From an uncultured Clostridia bacterium (lineage in GTDB: Bacteria > Bacillota > Clostridia > Lachnospirales > Lachnospiraceae), in NCBI GenBank assembly GCA_946186175.1, contig CAMHMG010000108.1:1-10149 (forward strand): a DNA stretch of 10,149 bases, read 5' to 3'. Below the pieces are notes generated by a model. It had not been told where the DNA came from and did not search any database. It saw only the letters and a program-made list of their open reading frames with translations. Shown piece after piece: positions 5,562-10,149 of this stretch. A program made the position numbers and the translations under genes. Within the stretch, counting starts at the first letter, position 1. Each line of letters starts with the position of its first letter.

Positions 5562-8315
5562 TCAGCTGACAAAATGTCCGTCTGACGCAAAGTAGTATGA
5601 AATGCCCTTTATCACTTGCACACCTTTTTGCATTACACCTTTTTTATTGAAGTAGTATTTCTTCCCGGAAATTGTCTGCCAGCCGGTCAGCATAACACCT
5701 TTCTTGTTGAAATAATACTTCTTTTTCCTTATCGTCTTCCATCCGGTTGACATAACGCCTTTCTTGCCGAAGTAATATTTCTTTTTCTTTATCGTCTTCA
5801 ATCCGGTTGACATAACACCTTTTTTATCAAAATAATACTTCTTATTTTTAATCTTTTTCCAACCGGTAACCATTACTCCGTTATTATCAAAGTAATATTT
5901 TTTGCCGTCAATTGTCTGCCATCCCTTAACCGGAACTCCCTTCATATTAAAATAATACTTTTTGCCGTCAATTGTCTGCCATCCCACAGTAAGTAGAACT
6001 CCGTCAGTATCAAAATAATAGGTATTTTCTTCTATCTCCTGCCAACCAGTTAACATAACTCCATCTTTATCGAAATAATATGTATGAGCGCCTATCTCCT
6101 GCCATCCGGTCAACATAGCACCATTACTATCAAAATAATGTCTGCCGGAGCCTGTAATGTCCTGCCATCCTATTAACATAATTCCATTAGAATCAAAGAG
6201 ATAAATGTTAATATTTATTTTAACGAGTCCCGTTACCATCTTACCTTCATTATTCAGAAAATATCTAAAGCCCTGATAATCGAGGAAGCAGCCCTTCTGC
6301 ATAATACCTTTATTATTGAAATAATATCTTTCAGAATTAATCGTCTGCCAACCGGTTAACATAACTCCATTCGAGTCAAAATAGTATGTACTTCCTGATA
6401 TATCCTTTAATCCGGTAACCGGTACACCATCGTTGTTCAAGTAATAGGTATTACCATTTTCACTGTAAAACTGATCTGTAACCAATGTTCCATCATTGTA
6501 ATGAAGCACTGTTCCATCTTCTCTTATTATATCTCCATCAAATACAACACTTATTGATTTTTCTGCTTTATTTCCGCTCATCGTCTCAACAGTGACCTTC
6601 ACCTCTCCCGGTGAAACAGCCTTGATCTTACCATTGATATCAATAAGCAGAATATTCTTATCACTGCTCTTCCATGAACGAATACGTTGATCGGTAGCAT
6701 TTTCCGGTGAAATGTTAACAGATAACGTATCCTTATCATACACCTTTTCACCATTTGCCATCCTGATATATAATCTGTCAGGACCTTCAATAGTTATATC
6801 TTTGATTGGAATATTAAACGGATCCTCCGGCATTTCATATGAATGTATCTGTTGTTTTGTCAATCCATCGTCCATCTCATTGACATTTCTGGTACTGTAC
6901 AGTAACGTATCATCATCCTTTGATAAACCGTATATATATTCATCCCCGTCCATTTCCGGTGTCAACAAAATCTTTTTCTTATCATCTGAGCAATTATATA
7001 CGTACACATTTTTCTTATCATGATATACTATATAATTTTTACCCAATGCAAGCTTAGCGGCATTAACATAGTTCCAGGTGTCATCTTCGGTCAGAGAAAA
7101 ATCTTTAAAAGTAACTCCGTCATTACTGTCCATGCCATCTCTGATACACAATTTCCCGTCACTGTTAATATAATAAAACTTTCCATCCTTGTAGAATATG
7201 CCGCTGTTTATATCATTCCAGAATGCATCTTTGAATTCTTTCCCTTCGCAATCTCTGTCCTTTCTTTCGATTACTCCGTGATTTTTAAAATCCGTCTCTC
7301 CCTTTAATAAATATTTGTGCTTAACATTGCCCAGTGTGTCCCATCCCGGATCATCCCAGGTACAGTCTACATAGTAGCTTTCATCACCTAAGGTTACCGT
7401 ATTCCATATATGTGATTCATTAGAGGCAAATCCGACATTTTCTATACCAGCCTCTTCCATAAGGTACTTGTAAGCAAGTGAATATCCCTGGCAAACCGCT
7501 TTGCCATTAACCAATGCGCCATATATATCATAATCCGCTTCATCATACTTTGTCGTATTATTCTTCTTGTTTTCAAGATATGCTTCATAATCATACTGCA
7601 TATGTAATGCGAGATAATCATGTAATAGTAACGCCTTATAGGCATCACTCATATTAGAAGTTATAGTCTTTGATATTATGCTGTCTTTGATCTCATCTAT
7701 TTTACGCTGATCACTTTGGATCGCTGTTTTATCCACAGCCGTATATCCAACGGTAACATCCCTCTCTTCACCGTCAATCATTCTTTTTCCACGAATCGGC
7801 GACTGACACTCATAGAACCCCATACACTCAGTCACAATTTGCGTTCCGGATTCTCCGGAGAGATAGAACGATCTTACACCATATCCCTGTCCTACATAGA
7901 ACAGCTCGGGATTACTGTTAACTACATCCGAAATAACATCCTTAAACTCTTCTTTCGAAAGAACAAATTCAGAAACCTCAACGCTTTCTTTGAAATTGAT
8001 CATACTATTATATAAAGCCTCAGCACATGCCTGCTTACGTTCTTCCAAAGTTTCATCATTATTTTTCCTGATTTCCTGTGCTTCTAACTGTTGTTTAGTA
8101 TCAGAAGAAGCCTCGTCCGAATCCAGATAAGCACTTATGTCTTCCTGACTAAATGAATAATCATACGAAGGAATTATTATATTACCTTCCTGAATAAGAT
8201 TCATGTTTTCTTCTTCAATTACATAATCCTTGTCCATTGCATTTGCATTATTACCAACAATTACTGCTCCAGCCATACACAAACACAACATATACATAAG
8301 CACACGCCTTTTCAT
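5562..8315 (-). CDS. Secreted transglutaminase-like protein with Big2 domain and cell-wall-binding repeat array
   Basis: Large surface protein of 917 residues. A signal peptide (about 1-26, ending NANA) is followed by an N-terminal region of no recognised family (27-215). The transglutaminase-like core (about 220-325) has Cys275 in AVCQGYS, His302 in SHIWN and Asp317 in YYVDCTWDDP, in triad order. Residues 360-500 are a beta-rich, Tyr-rich section I do not recognise. A Big2-type Ig-like domain (about 503-592) follows. The last 300 residues are about 15 repeats of 20-21 residues of the WQTIDGKKYYFxxxGVMxTG type, which in relatives bind wall polymers. The ATG at 8315 has AGGAGG (8325-8330) 9 bases upstream, so a possible earlier start at 8351 is rejected. 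Such cores can be proteases or amide-cross-linking enzymes; substrate and reaction are not shown by the sequence. A terminator directly precedes its ribosome binding site. Confidence 0.92.
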   Translation of the reverse strand: MKRRVLMYMLCLCMAGAVIVGNNANAMDKDYVIEEENMNLIQEGNIIIPSYDYSFSQEDISAYLDSDEASSDTKQQLEAQEIRKNNDETLEERKQACAEALYNSMINFKESVEVSEFVLSKEEFKDVISDVVNSNPELFYVGQGYGVRSFYLSGESGTQIVTECMGFYECQSPIRGKRMIDGEERDVTVGYTAVDKTAIQSDQRKIDEIKDSIISKTITSNMSDAYKALLLHDYLALHMQYDYEAYLENKKNNTTKYDEADYDIYGALVNGKAVCQGYSLAYKYLMEEAGIENVGFASNESHIWNTVTLGDESYYVDCTWDDPGWDTLGNVKHKYLLKGETDFKNHGVIERKDRDCEGKEFKDAFWNDINSGIFYKDGKFYYINSDGKLCIRDGMDSNDGVTFKDFSLTEDDTWNYVNAAKLALGKNYIVYHDKKNVYVYNCSDDKKKILLTPEMDGDEYIYGLSKDDDTLLYSTRNVNEMDDGLTKQQIHSYEMPEDPFNIPIKDITIEGPDRLYIRMANGEKVYDKDTLSVNISPENATDQRIRSWKSSDKNILLIDINGKIKAVSPGEVKVTVETMSGNKAEKSISVVFDGDIIREDGTVLHYNDGTLVTDQFYSENGNTYYLNNDGVPVTGLKDISGSTYYFDSNGVMLTGWQTINSERYYFNNKGIMQKGCFLDYQGFRYFLNNEGKMVTGLVKININIYLFDSNGIMLIGWQDITGSGRHYFDSNGAMLTGWQEIGAHTYYFDKDGVMLTGWQEIEENTYYFDTDGVLLTVGWQTIDGKKYYFNMKGVPVKGWQTIDGKKYYFDNNGVMVTGWKKIKNKKYYFDKKGVMSTGLKTIKKKKYYFGKKGVMSTGWKTIRKKKYYFNKKGVMLTGWQTISGKKYYFNKKGVMQKGVQVIKGISYYFASDGHFVS
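5565..6467 (-). repeat. Tandem array of ~60-base units encoding cell-wall-binding repeats
   Basis: About fifteen units cover residues 617-917 of the transglutaminase-like protein, mostly 60 bases each; three carry one extra codon (protein units at about 671-691, 712-732 and 753-773). Adjacent units share long identical stretches: 27 bases at 5899-5925 recur exactly at 5959-5985, pointing to recent duplication or gene conversion. Units near the C-terminus are Lys-rich (such as KTIKKKKYYF), while earlier ones are neutral or acidic. Confidence 0.88.
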
Positions 8316-8333
8316 TATCAATCCCCTCCTGTT

Positions 8334-8386
8334 AAAAAAAGAGAACTTCATCCATTAAATGTTCAATCTAATCAATAAAGTTCTCT
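8334..8386 (-). terminator. Intrinsic terminator / possible attenuator between the LCP gene and the transglutaminase-like gene
   Basis: A perfect 9-bp stem (AGAGAACTT at 8378-8386 read on the minus strand, with AAGTTCTCT at 8340-8348) encloses a 29-base AT-rich loop. On the minus strand it runs straight into seven Ts (8340-8334). It lies 26 bases after the LCP stop codon and fits an end for the glmS-LCP transcript. The T-run ends three bases before the AGGAGG of the next gene, so that gene's leader must either include this structure or begin inside it. Confidence 0.8.
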
Positions 8387-8412
8387 ATATCTCGTTACAT
8401 ATTTATGACCGT

Positions 8413-9531
8413 CTAGTTATCTGAATTAGTCTGTGTGGGCTCTTCTGTCGACTTATCCTCTGTAAACATATCATATACACCGGTTTCGTTAGTGATAGCA
8501 GCACTGATTCTCTCAACCTCAGAAGATGGTTTATATTCAGTATCTTCCGGATAAAGAAAGCTGTGTAAATGCTTAACATTACTTAAGAGATCAGCCGGAA
8601 CAACCACACTTCCCTTCTGCTTACCCAGATTAGGAGTTGTATTAGACAAAGGAAATCCGATGTTATCACCCAATTCATAACTAAAGGTGCTCTTAGCCAG
8701 AGACAAAATTTCTGTCTTAGACATATTAGTAGCAACTAATGGTATGATCTCATTTAACATATCATTGAGTGTAGAAAGATCCGACTGTTTAGCTTTCTTG
8801 ATCATTGCAGAAACGACTTTACGCTGTCTCTGTGTACGTTCAAAATCACCATTACCAACCTTACGTATTCTGGCATAGGCTGTAGCCTGTGTACCATTTA
8901 ACACCTGCTCTCCCGCAGACCATACACCCTCAGATGCAATACCGGTAACCCTTACCTGCTCCTCAATGTTATGATTAAGATTATTAAGTTCTTTCTCTTT
9001 AACGTTGATAGTTACTCCTCCTAAAGCATCGATAGCCTTAGCAAGTCCGGCAAAATCTACAGAAACATAATCAGTAATATTAAGATCTAAGTTCTTATTA
9101 AGAGTCTCAACTGAACAAGTCGGTCCACCTAATATATATGCATGTGTAACCTTCTGTGTTCCCGCTCCTTCTTTGGCTATCTCAAGGAAACAGTCCCTGT
9201 ATACCGATGCAAGTTTAACTTCCTTAGTCTCATTGTTAATGCTTGCAATGATGATCGCATCACTGTGCCCCGTACCGGCCTTATTCATATCTCCGCCTTC
9301 GCGGTTATCAAGACCAAAGAGAGCAATAGTCTTATACTTATCTGACATAACTTCTGTCACAGCATCACTTACATCAATATCCTCTTGTTCGGCCTCCTCA
9401 TCTACCACCATATCAAGCTTACTGTTAACGTAATACCAGCCAAATCCTACTAATAATCCAATAAATACCAATACTTCTATTAATAAGATCAATCCCAATT
9501 TCTTGTTTTTCTTTCTACGTGCCTTACTCAT
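8413..9531 (-). CDS. LytR-CpsA-Psr (LCP) family membrane protein
   Basis: Predicted phosphotransferase that moves undecaprenyl-linked anionic glycopolymers (teichoic acid, capsule or similar) onto peptidoglycan on the outer membrane face. It has 372 residues. A basic cytoplasmic N-terminus (MSKARRKKNKK) precedes one membrane helix (about 12-34), then a short acidic stretch. The LCP domain spans about 66-245 and has the conserved charged residues: LFGLDNR (71-77), GHSDAI (88-93), SVYRD (109-113), and YARIRK with GDFERTQRQR (219-237), which bind the lipid pyrophosphate and metal. The region after 250 includes the second conserved part of the family and a Thr/Glu-rich tail. The ATG at 9531 has AGGAGG (9541-9546) 9 bases upstream. 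The start lies 27 bases after the glmS stop, so co-transcription is likely. The polymer it handles cannot be told from here, nor which Lcp paralogue it is. Confidence 0.95.
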   Translation of the reverse strand: MSKARRKKNKKLGLILLIEVLVFIGLLVGFGWYYVNSKLDMVVDEEAEQEDIDVSDAVTEVMSDKYKTIALFGLDNREGGDMNKAGTGHSDAIIIASINNETKEVKLASVYRDCFLEIAKEGAGTQKVTHAYILGGPTCSVETLNKNLDLNITDYVSVDFAGLAKAIDALGGVTINVKEKELNNLNHNIEEQVRVTGIASEGVWSAGEQVLNGTQATAYARIRKVGNGDFERTQRQRKVVSAMIKKAKQSDLSTLNDMLNEIIPLVATNMSKTEILSLAKSTFSYELGDNIGFPLSNTTPNLGKQKGSVVVPADLLSNVKHLHSFLYPEDTEYKPSSEVERISAAITNETGVYDMFTEDKSTEEPTQTNSDN

Positions 9532-9558
9532 TAAATATATCCTCCTGCCTGCAAGTAA

Positions 9559-10149
9559 TTACTCAACAGTAACCGACTTTGCGAGATTTCTCGGCTTATC
9601 TACATCCAGTCCCTTAGCTACGGAAACATAATATCCGAATAACTGAAGTGGAACAACCGCAAGTGACGGAGTAAAGCAAGGATGAGTATTCGGAATATAT
9701 ACTGTGAAATCAGCAGTATCCTCCATTACATAATTACCCTTATTGGTCAAGGTGAATATATATCCGCCTCTGGTTCTTACCTCAACAATATTACTTATCA
9801 TTTTTTCATAGAGATCAGGCTGAGTAACTACAGATACAACCAATACTCCATCTTCAATGAGCGATATTGTACCGTGCTTAAGTTCTCCGGCTGCATATGC
9901 TTCTGAGTGAATATAAGATATCTCCTTAAGCTTTAAGGAACCCTCTAAAGATGTAGCATAATCACAGCCTCTGCCTAAGAAGAATACATCCTTGGCATTG
10001 GCATACTTACTTGCAAACCATTGAATTCTTTCCTTGTCACCAAGAATTTCCAATATCTTATCCGGAAGTTTCTTAAGCTCATCTACCATTTCCTTCATCT
10101 CATCTTCGGAAATAGTACCCTTCACATCTCCGAATAATAATGCAAGCAG
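9559..10149 (-). CDS. glmS: Glutamine--fructose-6-phosphate aminotransferase, C-terminal part (cut by window edge)
   Basis: Cytoplasmic enzyme making glucosamine-6-phosphate from fructose-6-phosphate and glutamine, the entry step to UDP-GlcNAc and peptidoglycan. Only the last 196 codons are in the window; the frame is open to base 10149 and begins mid-protein (LLALLFGDVKGT). This covers most of the second SIS (sugar isomerase) domain: FFLGRGCDYATSLEGSLKLK and SEAYAAGELKHG line the sugar-phosphate site in GlmS proteins. The C-terminus DKPRNLAKSVTVE is the near-invariant GlmS end that reaches the active site. A GTG near 10125 is an internal valine codon, not a start. The glutaminase domain, and any glmS ribozyme ahead of it, lie outside the window. 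Confidence 0.97.
   Translation of the reverse strand: MLALLFGDVKGTISEDEMKEMVDELKKLPDKILEILGDKERIQWFASKYANAKDVFFLGRGCDYATSLEGSLKLKEISYIHSEAYAAGELKHGTISLIEDGVLVVSVVTQPDLYEKMISNIVEVRTRGGYIFTLTNKGNYVMEDTADFTVYIPNTHPCFTPSLAVVPLQLFGYYVSVAKGLDVDKPRNLAKSVTVE

Noticed and set aside
6712..7307. Open frames on the plus strand opposite the transglutaminase-like gene, and similar ones opposite leuS, GH5 and LCP
   Set aside because: They lack ribosome binding sites and recognisable domains, and they lie antisense to well-supported coding sequence.
8316..8351. Longer N-terminus of the transglutaminase-like protein beginning at 8351
   Set aside because: It would translate through the terminator T-run and the AGGAGG site; the start at 8315 gives a clean signal peptide and 9-base spacing.

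Overview
The window is a bacterial chromosome segment in which all six genes lie on the minus strand, so transcription runs from high to low coordinates. The AT-rich sequence, AGGAGG-type ribosome binding sites 8-10 bases from the starts, and secreted proteins with choline-binding-like YYF/NG repeats, a Lys-rich Fn3-like tail and a GH5_2 cellulase suggest a Clostridia member, most likely Lachnospiraceae (the Butyrivibrio/Roseburia/Lachnospira/Coprococcus type). That is an inference from gene content; no rRNA or other marker is present to fix the genus.

Layout in transcription order: (1) the 3' third of glmS, cut by the window edge at 10149; (2) 27 bases later, a LytR-CpsA-Psr (LCP) family membrane protein, probably co-transcribed with glmS; (3) a 97-base gap holding an intrinsic terminator whose T-tract stops three bases before the next gene's ribosome binding site; (4) a 917-residue secreted protein with a transglutaminase-like Cys-His-Asp core, a Big2-type domain and about 15 cell-wall-binding repeats; (5) a 160-base intergenic element made of two identical 42-base direct repeats flanking a large imperfect hairpin; (6) a secreted GH5 subfamily 2 endoglucanase-like protein with a basic Fn3-like tail; (7) a well-formed promoter and a secreted L,D-transpeptidase with cell-wall-binding repeats, closed by a clear terminator; (8) leuS with its own promoter at the low-coordinate end.

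Read together, the stretch from glmS to the L,D-transpeptidase is a cell-envelope neighbourhood. GlmS makes glucosamine-6-phosphate for peptidoglycan precursors, LCP proteins attach anionic glycopolymers to peptidoglycan, the L,D-transpeptidase cross-links or anchors to peptidoglycan, and the transglutaminase-like and GH5 proteins are exported enzymes that probably stay on the wall through repeats or a Lys-rich tail. leuS is an unrelated housekeeping gene at the boundary. No mobile element, CRISPR array, tRNA or rRNA is supported. The most unusual items are the 42-base direct-repeat/hairpin element and the terminator placed directly against a ribosome binding site. I see no clearly new multi-gene system.
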